From an uncultured Bacilli bacterium (GTDB lineage: Bacteria; Bacillota_I; Bacilli_A; RF39; UBA660), in assembly GCA_947628125.1 (NCBI GenBank), contig CANQYR010000061.1:1-5913 (forward strand): 5,913 nt of DNA, written 5' to 3'. The position numbers and the translations under genes are program-made. Positions 1 through 5,656 of the stretch are shown piece after piece (position 1 is the stretch's first letter; each line of letters opens with the position of its first letter). Under the pieces are notes generated by a model, which did not search any database, was not told the DNA's origin, and was given only the letters and a program-made list of their open reading frames with translations.

Positions 1-805
1 GCGTATTATAGGAATAATGAATAATATAGAAGATGAAAATGGAAATACAGGAAGTCATCTAAAGATAATAAGAGATAGTATCGGAAAATATTCGTGGGAT
101 AGTTCTGCATCAGGAGTAAATAATGGATATGGAGTAAATGAGTGGAGCGAAGCAGATATAGAGAAAGTGTTAAATGAAGAATATTTAAATAGACGTACCG
201 GATCGAACTTATGTTATAAAAGTTATAATAATTCTACAGAGACTTGTCCCGATTGGGCAAATATAGGAATAAGAGAGTCGTCAAGGAATATGATATCGAG
301 TGTAAAGTGGAATACGGGAACAATGCCCGTAGCATATAGTTCAAGTTTAATAACAGCAAAATATATGTATGAAGCAGAGCGAAGTAATCATAATGGTAAA
401 GACGTATGTGTGGCAAATGGCGGAGGACAATACTGTAATGATGGTGTTTCAAGAACAACAACATGGACCGGAAAAGTAGGTTTAATGTATCCAAGTGATT
501 ATGGGTATGCTGTAGGTGGAAATGCAAGAACGACATGTTTAGGAAAAACAATGAATTCATATAATAGTGATAATTGTATGACCAATGATTGGTTATATGA
601 TGCAAGTAATTTACAATGGACAATGACACCAGTGCCTTATTCGTCGGGTGCTTACACTGTGTTCTATGTCTACTCTAGCGGGCTTGTGAACGACTACCGT
701 GCTAGCAGTGCTTCTGCCGTGCGTCCGGTCGTGTATCTTGCCTCGAATGTGAAAATAATGGACGGAAGTGGTGAATCAGGTGATCCGTTTATATTAGGAA
801 TGTAG
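1..805 (+). CDS. DGR-type variable surface protein, C-terminal part (5' end outside window)
   Basis: The reading frame is already open at base 2 (R-I-I-G-I-M), matching an internal stretch of the downstream paralogue (residues 190-195). The ATG at 17 is therefore internal and the gene is truncated by the window edge. The visible ~267 residues align along their length with the C-terminal 271 residues of the next protein and share six cysteines in three close pairs. The C-terminus contains W-T-M-T-P, then a hypervariable stretch (bases 641-724) ending in AVRP-VVYL, then a short tail. This layout resembles the C-type-lectin-like variable domains of diversity-generating retroelement targets, and also DUF6273-like domains ending in GVRPALWL. 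The protein is probably an exported ligand-binding or adhesion protein, judging from the anchor in the paralogue. The stop codon overlaps the Shine-Dalgarno site of the next gene, so the two are co-transcribed. The ligand is unknown, and the DGR assignment rests on the substitution pattern. Confidence 0.85.
   Translation, partial: RIIGIMNNIEDENGNTGSHLKIIRDSIGKYSWDSSASGVNNGYGVNEWSEADIEKVLNEEYLNRRTGSNLCYKSYNNSTETCPDWANIGIRESSRNMISSVKWNTGTMPVAYSSSLITAKYMYEAERSNHNGKDVCVANGGGQYCNDGVSRTTTWTGKVGLMYPSDYGYAVGGNARTTCLGKTMNSYNSDNCMTNDWLYDASNLQWTMTPVPYSSGAYTVFYVYSSGLVNDYRASSASAVRPVVYLASNVKIMDGSGESGDPFILGM
641..726 (+). repeat. Putative DGR variable repeat (VR1) in the first paralogue
   Basis: This GC-rich block (46 of 84 bases in 641-724) sits in an AT-rich gene. 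It follows a 33-base stretch identical in both paralogues (614-646) and ends with an 11-base identical stretch, gccgtgcgtcc (716-726). Against the second copy it shows 18 substitutions: 17 are at first or second codon positions, and the third base is the same in 27 of 28 codons. All 12 differing codons end in C or T. That is the product expected from AAC/AAT codons in a template repeat whose adenines are randomised. The GC-rich, C/G-ending codon style continues to about 751, so the homing tract may be longer than the shared block. Confidence 0.75.
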
Positions 806-808
806 GTG
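804..808 (+). promoter_or_regulatory. Shine-Dalgarno site overlapping the upstream stop codon
   Basis: AGGTG, continuing as AGGTGAT, lies five bases before the ATG at 814 and shares two bases with the TAG stop (803-805) of the first paralogue. It supports 814 as the true start of the second paralogue over the later in-frame ATGs at residues 12 and 13, which lack a comparable site. It also implies translational coupling. Confidence 0.7.
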
Positions 809-813
809 ATAGC

Positions 814-2196
814 ATGAAACTAAAAAAATATCAAGATAAACATTTAATGATGAAAAAAAGTACTATTGTTTTATTACTCTTTTTATGCGCGATAGGGATA
901 GGTTTATTTGTGTATCAAAGCTTTGCTAGGTATCAGGATAAAGCTACTTTTAGAATAATAAATGGTAAGTTAAAATTAAGTGGTGGAAAAGGTGATATCG
1001 AATTTGTATTTTATAATGGTGATCAAAAAGTTGATGATATACTAACACCTGAAAAGGGTTTTATATATCTTGGATCCAAATGTGATAATGGAGCAACAGT
1101 AAAATGGGATAATGATGCATGGGTACCAACAGTATATAATTTAAGTCAAACAAAAACCAGCTGTAGTTTGTATTTTGGTAGTAAAGGGAATAATAATGCT
1201 TGTATATTATATCCAGAAAGTGCAGCATGTAAATATAATACAACTGGTGAAACTGCCGAGTTATTATACGATACAACTAATGATAAAAATTTAAGATTTG
1301 TTGGAGCAACGCCAAAAAATTATGTATATTTTAATTGTGAAGCAGGAAAGACGGCCAGCAAAGATACGTGTGAGACCTGGCGTATCATAGGAATAATGAA
1401 TAATATCGAAGATGAAGACGGAAATACAGGAAGTCATATAAAGATAATAAGAGACAAATTTAAAAAAAAGTATTCGTGGGATAGTTCCGCATCAGGAGTA
1501 AATGATGGTTATGGAATAAATGAGTGGAGCGAGGCCGATATAGAAAAAGTGTTAAATGATGAATATTTAAATAGACGTGCCGGATCAAACTTATGTTATA
1601 AAGATTATAGGAATGCTACAGAAACTTGTCCAGATTGGGCAAATATTGGAATAAGAGACGAAGCAAGGAATATGATATCGAGTGTAAAATGGCATACAGG
1701 AACAATGTCAGCAAGATATGATGGAAATACAAATTTAATAACAGCAAGTTATATGTATGAAGCGGAGCGAAGTAATCATCACGGAAAGGAACAATGTAAT
1801 GGAGGACTATATTGTAATGATGGTGTTTCAAGAACCACAACCTGGACAGGAAAAGTAGGTTTAATGTATCCAAGTGATTATGGGTATGCTGTAGGTGGAA
1901 CTGCAAGAACAACATGTTTAGGAAAAACAATGAATTTATATAGTAGTGATAATTGTATGACAAATGATTGGTTATACGATAAAAATAATGATCAATGGAC
2001 AATGACACCAGTGCCTTATTCGTCGATTGCTCACATTGTGTTCAATGTCTACTCAAGCGGGTATGTGGGCTACAACAGTGCTTACAGTCCTCTTGCCGTG
2101 CGTCCAACTATATATTTAAATAGCAATATTAAAATAAAGCCCAATGATGATCCAACCTATGGTGAAATAGATAATCCCTTTGTCTTAGAAACTTAG
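814..2196 (+). CDS. Membrane-anchored hypervariable surface protein (DGR target-like)
   Basis: This 460-residue protein has a Lys-rich N-terminus, one hydrophobic segment (about 16-34) that acts as a signal anchor or uncleaved signal peptide, and a long extracytoplasmic part. Residues about 86-121 form a small Cys-bounded module (C90...C117, with NGATVKWDND and CSLYF). Residues about 125-190 add two more Cys pairs. Residues 190-460 are the domain shared with the upstream gene. Outside the membrane segment there are 12 cysteines in six near-neighbour pairs (90/117, 130/139, 175/186, 261/272, 328/334, 368/381), which suggests disulfides. Residues 403-430 are hypervariable relative to the paralogue, with 12 of 28 changed. 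They sit between WTMTPVPYSS and AVRP, as in the ligand-binding face of C-type-lectin-fold DGR proteins. A pilin-like or adhesin-like surface display role is inferred, and no exact family was recognised. Gly codon GGC is absent except inside the variable block, unlike the downstream housekeeping genes. Confidence 0.85.
   Translation: MKLKKYQDKHLMMKKSTIVLLLFLCAIGIGLFVYQSFARYQDKATFRIINGKLKLSGGKGDIEFVFYNGDQKVDDILTPEKGFIYLGSKCDNGATVKWDNDAWVPTVYNLSQTKTSCSLYFGSKGNNNACILYPESAACKYNTTGETAELLYDTTNDKNLRFVGATPKNYVYFNCEAGKTASKDTCETWRIIGIMNNIEDEDGNTGSHIKIIRDKFKKKYSWDSSASGVNDGYGINEWSEADIEKVLNDEYLNRRAGSNLCYKDYRNATETCPDWANIGIRDEARNMISSVKWHTGTMSARYDGNTNLITASYMYEAERSNHHGKEQCNGGLYCNDGVSRTTTWTGKVGLMYPSDYGYAVGGTARTTCLGKTMNLYSSDNCMTNDWLYDKNNDQWTMTPVPYSSIAHIVFNVYSSGYVGYNSAYSPLAVRPTIYLNSNIKIKPNDDPTYGEIDNPFVLET
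2020..2105 (+). repeat. Putative DGR variable repeat (VR2) in the second paralogue
   Basis: This is the second copy of the GC-rich variable block, preceded by 33 bases (1993-2025) identical to the first copy. The variable residues are 405, 407, 408, 411, 417, 419, 420, 421, 422, 424, 426 and 427. All of these codons are NNY, and each keeps the same third base as its partner in the first gene. The shared homing-like end gccgtgcgtcc occupies 2095-2105. Immediately after it the sequence drops back to AT-rich codons and no longer matches the first gene closely, so the transferred tract appears to end here. Confidence 0.75.
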
Positions 2197-2214
2197 TTTT
2201 TCTAAGATTTTTTT
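2183..2214 (+). terminator. Intrinsic terminator closing the variable-protein operon
   Basis: TCTTAGAA (2183-2190) pairs perfectly with TTCTAAGA (2200-2207), and an extra A-T pair closes the loop. Seven T residues follow (2208-2214). The TAG stop codon of the variable protein (2194-2196) lies in the loop, so the 5' arm of the hairpin is coding sequence. Confidence 0.75.
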
Positions 2215-2250
2215 CATTAAAAAATTTTTTCCCGCATTTTATTCTTTATA

Positions 2251-2259
2251 TGATACAAT
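2251..2259 (+). promoter_or_regulatory. Extended -10 promoter for glyS
   Basis: TGATACAAT has the TG-n-TACAAT form of an extended -10 element. No convincing -35 hexamer is seen 17 bases upstream, which is typical of extended -10 promoters. Transcription would start near 2266. That leaves almost no leader before the ATG at 2269 but a normal one before the ATG at 2287, and leaves no room for a T-box riboswitch. Confidence 0.55.
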
Positions 2260-2286
2260 GTTAAAGAGATGAAAGTAGGGATAAAA

Positions 2287-3660
2287 ATGGAACTTACAAT
2301 GGAACAATTAGTAAACTATTGCAAACAATATGGTTTTATATTTCAAGGTAGTGAAATATATGGTGGCTTATCAAACACTTGGGATTATGGCCCTTTAGGA
2401 AGAGAATTAAAAGAAAATGTTCGAAAAATATGGTGGAAAAAATTCATTCAAGAAAACCCATATAACTATGGCTTAGATTCAGCCATATTAATGAACCCAG
2501 AAGTTTGGGTGGCATCAGGCCATGTTGCCTCTTTTGCTGATCCTTTAATTGATTGTAAAAAATGTAAAAGTCGCCACCGGGCCGATAAACTAATTGAAGA
2601 CTTTACCAAAGGCAAAGAAACTGGTGATGGTTGGGACAATGAAAAACTAGAAGCTTATATAGCTAACAATCACATTCCATGCCCTGTTTGTAATGCCTGT
2701 GATTTTACCTCTATAAGACAATTTAACCTATTATTTGAAACACATCAAGGCGTGACAGAAGAAACAAAAAACAAAGTATATCTACGAGGTGAAACAGCTC
2801 AAGGAATATTTGTCAACTTTTTAAACGTTCAACGTTCTATGCGGGCAAAAATACCATTTGGTATTGGCCAAACCGGCAAAAGTTTTAGAAACGAAATAAC
2901 ACCAGGAAACTTTACCTTTCGTACTAGGGAATTTGAACAAATGGAATTAGAATTTTTTTGTAAACCAGGCACTGACCTAGACTGGTTTGGCTACTGGAAA
3001 AGCTTTTGCTTAAATTTTTTAAAAGACCTAGGCATTGATAAAGACCACTTAAGATACCGTGACCATCAAAAAGAAGAATTAGCATTTTACAGCAAAGCTA
3101 CAACTGACATTGAATATTTATTCCCTATGGGCTTTGGGGAACTATGGGGCATCGCTGATCGAACAGACTACGACTTAACCGTCCATGAAAAACATTCTAA
3201 ACAAGAACTTAGATACTTAGATCCGGAAACCAACGAACGCTTTATACCATACGTAATTGAACCATCCGTTGGCCTTGACCGCCTCGTTTTAGCCCTTTTA
3301 TGTGATGCTTATAAAAACGAAATAGTAGAAAATGACACTAGACTCGTATTAAAAATCCATCCTGCTTTAGCCCCATATAAAGTAACCATCCTACCATTAA
3401 TTAAAAAAAATCATGCCCAAAAAGCTAAAGAAATATATGGCACATTGTCAAAAGAATTTATGTGCACATACGATGAATCAGGTAGCATTGGCAAAAGATA
3501 TCGAAGAAGTGATGCCATAGGAACACCTTTTGCGATAACAATTGATGATGAAACACTAACAAATAACACCGTCACCATAAGAGAAAGAGATACAATGCAG
3601 CAGCAAACCCTAAAAATTGAAGATGTCAAATTATATATCAAAAAAACAATAGATATGTAG
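2287..3660 (+). CDS. glyS: Glycyl-tRNA synthetase, dimeric (alpha2) class II type
   Basis: Charges tRNA-Gly with glycine in the cytoplasm using ATP. The family is recognised from GSEIYGGLSNTWDYGPLG near the N-terminus (motif 1 region), a zinc-ribbon-type insert with cysteines at 96, 99, 138, 141 and 144 and the RAD triplet, motif 2 (FRNE...FRTREFEQME, about 206-227), GIADRTDYDL (about 294) and motif 3 (EPSVGLDRL, about 331-339). The C-terminal anticodon-binding domain begins near 364 with HPALAPYKV and includes DESGSIGKRYRRSDAIGTP. This numbering counts from the ATG at 2269; subtract 6 for the start chosen here. The start at 2287 is preferred because AGTAGGG sits six bases upstream, the predicted transcript begins only about three bases before 2269, and family members usually start close to the TMEQLV-like segment. 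The 457-residue length is normal for the family. It appears monocistronic, between a terminator and a new promoter. All key motifs are intact. Confidence 0.97.
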   Translation: MELTMEQLVNYCKQYGFIFQGSEIYGGLSNTWDYGPLGRELKENVRKIWWKKFIQENPYNYGLDSAILMNPEVWVASGHVASFADPLIDCKKCKSRHRADKLIEDFTKGKETGDGWDNEKLEAYIANNHIPCPVCNACDFTSIRQFNLLFETHQGVTEETKNKVYLRGETAQGIFVNFLNVQRSMRAKIPFGIGQTGKSFRNEITPGNFTFRTREFEQMELEFFCKPGTDLDWFGYWKSFCLNFLKDLGIDKDHLRYRDHQKEELAFYSKATTDIEYLFPMGFGELWGIADRTDYDLTVHEKHSKQELRYLDPETNERFIPYVIEPSVGLDRLVLALLCDAYKNEIVENDTRLVLKIHPALAPYKVTILPLIKKNHAQKAKEIYGTLSKEFMCTYDESGSIGKRYRRSDAIGTPFAITIDDETLTNNTVTIRERDTMQQQTLKIEDVKLYIKKTIDM

Positions 3661-3667
3661 CTTATAA

Positions 3668-3696
3668 TTGAAAAAATAAATATTTTTTGTTAAAAT
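3668..3696 (+). promoter_or_regulatory. Sigma-A-type promoter for the TasA-like/kinase/Smr operon
   Basis: TTGAAA (3668-3673) and TAAAAT (3691-3696) are separated by exactly 17 bases, with TG one base before the -10 (3688-3689) making it also an extended -10. The predicted start is near 3703, and AGAGG (3709-3713) lies ten bases before the ATG at 3724. An AT-only inverted repeat (3671-3678/3681-3688) lies in the spacer. It may help terminate glyS, but it is weak evidence for a terminator. Confidence 0.75.
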
Positions 3697-3723
3697 AAAT
3701 ATTAGAATAGAGGCGAATTAATA

Positions 3724-4281
3724 ATGAATAATAAAAAAACAATCGCAGCAATGTATTACGTTACAATATGTTCCATACTAATACTAATATCCATAACATT
3801 TAATGGCACATATTCTTTCTTTGTTGCAAGTGTTGTAGATAATAATGCAGATGGAAGAACAGCTAACATAACAGCAGGGTCTGTATCAGGAATATCTTTA
3901 AATGAAACAGTAAAAATTGAGCCCATAAAAAACATGATCCCTAACGACTCCATAACTAAAACATTCGTACTAAACAATCCTGATAACGTTAGTGGAACAG
4001 TATCTTTAGAATGGCAAGATGTAGTAAATAATCTAGGCAATAAAAAAGACTTAATAATCATACTAAAAAACGTAACGGAAAATAAAGACGTAATCACAGA
4101 GGCTCAGAAAAAACAATTCCCAAGTGCAAGTGGTGAATTATTACTAGAAAACGTTGAAGTAAAAGCTAGCTCTAGCATTACCTATAGTTTAACAATCAAA
4201 TACTTAAACGATCCTGATAACAATCAAATGACAGGTGACGAAAATAAATCTTTCGGCGCGACAATAAAAATCAAAAGTTAA
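3724..4281 (+). CDS. Signal-anchored beta-sandwich protein, TasA/camelysin-like
   Basis: This 185-residue protein has a basic N-terminus (NNKK), a hydrophobic helix at about 8-28, then GTYSFFVASV. That junction resembles the TFAYF-type signal-peptide ends of TasA/camelysin proteins processed by SipW. The remainder is beta-rich and polar. PNDSITKTFVLNN (73-85) followed by SGTVSLEWQDVVNNLGNKKDL resembles the PGDS...F.V.N...Y.I.W strands of these Ig-like extracellular proteins. There are no cysteines beyond one in the membrane segment, unlike the upstream variable proteins. It is likely displayed on or released from the cell surface, and its role (matrix fibre or envelope-associated) is not shown by the sequence. 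It is the first gene behind its own strong promoter, 31 bases before the kinase gene. No SipW-like peptidase gene is in the window. The family assignment is moderate and the extracytoplasmic location is well supported. Confidence 0.75.
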   Translation: MNNKKTIAAMYYVTICSILILISITFNGTYSFFVASVVDNNADGRTANITAGSVSGISLNETVKIEPIKNMIPNDSITKTFVLNNPDNVSGTVSLEWQDVVNNLGNKKDLIIILKNVTENKDVITEAQKKQFPSASGELLLENVEVKASSSITYSLTIKYLNDPDNNQMTGDENKSFGATIKIKS

Positions 4282-4300
4282 ATTTTAGAAAGGAATATAA

Positions 4301-4309
4301 AAGGGTGAT
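4301..4309 (+). promoter_or_regulatory. Strong Shine-Dalgarno site for the PfkB kinase gene
   Basis: AAGGGTGAT ends three bases before the ATG at 4313, with its AAGGGTG core five bases from the start. It fixes the kinase start. A second purine-rich stretch, AGAAAGGAA, lies further upstream (4287-4295) in the same short gap and has no start codon at a suitable distance. Confidence 0.65.
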
Positions 4310-4312
4310 TAA

Positions 4313-5326
4313 ATGAACGTATTAAGTATAGGCAAAACAGCATATGATATAACAATACCAGTTGATGCCTACCCACAAGAAAACTCCAAAAAACTATTAA
4401 AAGAACGACTAGAATATAGTGGTGGACCAGCTTGTAATGTCGCACTTTTACTAAATAAATGGAATTGTGAAACCTATTTTGCAGCCGTCTTAGGCTACGA
4501 TGATTATGGAACTGCTATCAAAAAAGAACTAGAAAATGAAAATATCAGAACATCATACCTAGAAACTAACTATGAAAAGAAAACAACCATGAATATCATC
4601 TTAGTAAACAAATCCACAACATCAAGAACCATAATGGCTATCGAACCTGATATCAGCCACATTAAAAAAACCGAATTCAATGAAACATACGATATAATAT
4701 ATTCAGATGGTTTTGAATACAGTGCCTCAATTGCCGCCTTTAATAAAAACCAAAACGCTGTAACATTACTAGCTGCAAGCTTAGATAATGGAAGCGATCC
4801 TAAAGAAGTCTTAGCCTTAGCTAAACATGTTAAATACATAACATTTTCTTTAGACTTCGCAGAAAAATTAACTAAACTAAAAGCGGATTTTAATAACTCA
4901 CTAACATTATTAAACCTATATAAAGAATTAAAAGAAAAATTCCCAGAACAAACAATCGTCGTAACCCTTAAAAACATGGGCGCGATGTACCAAGTAAACT
5001 CAGAAGTAAAAGTAATGCCAACCATATCTGTAAGTGAAGTAGATCGAACTGGATCTGGTGACATATTTGATGGAGCCTTATGTTATGGTCTAGGTAAAGG
5101 CTATGATATAGAAAAATGCATCCGCCTTGCTAATATCGCGGCCGGACTATCCACAACTAAATATGGCGTTAAATCAGCCATGCCATTACTATCGGATGTC
5201 ATAAATTACTATGAACAACGTTTTGGACCTTTAGAAACAAATCAGCAACAACAATATACCACCCAAACGGTTACCCAACAACCAAATCCTATGCCAACTA
5301 ATCAAAATGATGTTCGCCTACAGTAG
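4313..5326 (+). CDS. PfkB-family (ribokinase-like) carbohydrate or nucleoside kinase
   Basis: This 337-residue cytoplasmic kinase should transfer the ATP gamma-phosphate to a hydroxyl of a sugar or nucleoside. The N-terminus MNVLSIGKTAYDITIPV is the usual first strand and loop. SGGPACNVA (36-44) is the substrate-binding glycine-rich motif. DRTGSGDIFDGAL (244-256) is the second PfkB signature, with the predicted catalytic base at Asp250 and its anion-hole glycines. It reads DRTGSGD where many relatives have DTTGAGD. AAGLSTTKYG follows, as in ribokinases. The substrate (ribose, fructose, adenosine or other) cannot be decided from sequence alone. The catalytic core ends near residue 302; about 30 further residues rich in Gln, Asn, Thr and Pro (from about 307) form a low-complexity tail that looks disordered and is not part of the fold. 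The gene lies 31 bases after the TasA-like gene and overlaps the Smr gene by 20 bases, consistent with one operon. Confidence 0.93.
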   Translation: MNVLSIGKTAYDITIPVDAYPQENSKKLLKERLEYSGGPACNVALLLNKWNCETYFAAVLGYDDYGTAIKKELENENIRTSYLETNYEKKTTMNIILVNKSTTSRTIMAIEPDISHIKKTEFNETYDIIYSDGFEYSASIAAFNKNQNAVTLLAASLDNGSDPKEVLALAKHVKYITFSLDFAEKLTKLKADFNNSLTLLNLYKELKEKFPEQTIVVTLKNMGAMYQVNSEVKVMPTISVSEVDRTGSGDIFDGALCYGLGKGYDIEKCIRLANIAAGLSTTKYGVKSAMPLLSDVINYYEQRFGPLETNQQQQYTTQTVTQQPNPMPTNQNDVRLQ

Positions 5327-5567
5327 AGTACCAAAATTAGATCTGCATGGGGAATATGCAGTAACTGCCTACACAACCGTTCATAATTTTTTACAAGATC
5401 AAATTAAATTGAAACAACCATATGTAATTTTAATTCATGGCAAAGGCACAGGAAAATTAAAAGAAGAAGTTCATAAAATATTAAGTAAGGAACCTAATGT
5501 TTTAGAATACTACCTAGATAGTAAAAACTTAGGCCAAACAATAATTCATCTAAAAGTAGAAAAATAA
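5307..5567 (+). CDS. Stand-alone Smr-domain protein (MutS2 C-terminal-like putative nuclease)
   Basis: This 86-residue protein is essentially a single Smr domain. LDLHG (12-16) is the conserved first motif, IHGKGTGKLKEEV (43-55) is the signature HGKGxGxL loop, and GQTIIHL (76-82) is the last strand. Smr domains occur at the C-terminus of MutS2 and as small independent proteins, several with nicking or RNA-endonuclease activity. The target of this one is unknown. The start lies inside the 3' end of the kinase gene in another frame, where two adjacent ATGs (5307 and 5310) are candidates. No clear Shine-Dalgarno sequence precedes them, so translation is probably coupled to the kinase. An initiation point after the overlap would need a non-standard codon because no later ATG precedes the LDLHG motif. 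The gene ends inside a hairpin that closes the operon. Confidence 0.9.
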   Translation: MMFAYSRVPKLDLHGEYAVTAYTTVHNFLQDQIKLKQPYVILIHGKGTGKLKEEVHKILSKEPNVLEYYLDSKNLGQTIIHLKVEK

Positions 5568-5578
5568 ACTACTTTTTT
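5552..5578 (+). terminator. Putative terminator closing the kinase-Smr operon
   Basis: AAAAGTAG (5552-5559) pairs perfectly with CTACTTTT (5569-5576) around a nine-base A-rich loop, and the T run continues to 5578. The TAA stop (5565-5567) lies in the loop. The U tract beyond the stem is short, so efficiency is uncertain, but a new promoter follows at 5608. Confidence 0.6.
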
Positions 5579-5607
5579 AAATTGCCAAAAAAGACAAAAT
5601 TATCCTA

Positions 5608-5636
5608 TTGACTAAAGCCGTAAATTATAGTAAAAT
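5608..5636 (+). promoter_or_regulatory. Promoter of tRNA-Ser
   Basis: TTGACT (5608-5613) and TAAAAT (5631-5636) have exactly 17 bases between them. The predicted start is near 5643, giving a leader of about 14 bases before the tRNA. The near-consensus -35 fits a strong stable-RNA promoter. Confidence 0.8.
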
Positions 5637-5656
5637 TTATTTGTGCTTTTGGTATT

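Noticed and set aside
17..805. A complete gene starting at the ATG at 17
   Set aside because: The frame is open upstream to the window edge, and the preceding residues RIIGI match the interior of the paralogue, so this ATG is an internal methionine.
234..2008. Long antisense open frames opposite the two paralogues (about 234-629, 1061-1276 and 1616-2008)
   Set aside because: Their translations are rich in His, Tyr and Leu, mirroring the Asn/Gly/Tyr codons of the sense strand. The first and third resemble each other only because the sense genes do. No start signals are evident.
641..2105. Ordinary divergence or gene conversion between paralogues as the cause of the variable blocks
   Set aside because: Neutral divergence would load third positions, and conversion would make the blocks alike. 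Here third bases are nearly invariant while first and second bases differ in 12 of 28 codons. Diversifying selection without a DGR is possible but does not explain the uniform NNY codons or the local GC rise.
2197..2268. T-box riboswitch or DGR template repeat between the variable gene and glyS
   Set aside because: The gap is 72 bases, taken up by the terminator tail and the glyS promoter. It has no AAC/AAT-rich copy of the variable block and no specifier-loop or T-box sequence.
3671..3688. Terminator for glyS formed by the AT-only inverted repeat
   Set aside because: The stem is entirely A-T, with a two-base loop and no separate T tract, and it lies inside the spacer of a near-consensus promoter, which explains the sequence better.
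3411..5064. Antisense open frames opposite glyS, the TasA-like gene and the kinase gene
   Set aside because: The sense frames carry full family motifs or clear signal features. The antisense frames have no recognisable domain and no Shine-Dalgarno site.
814..5567. UGA recoded as tryptophan (Mollicutes-type code)
   Set aside because: Tryptophans in all genes are TGG and none of the frames needs an internal TGA. The absence of TGA among six stops (four TAG, two TAA) is too small a sample to suggest recoding.
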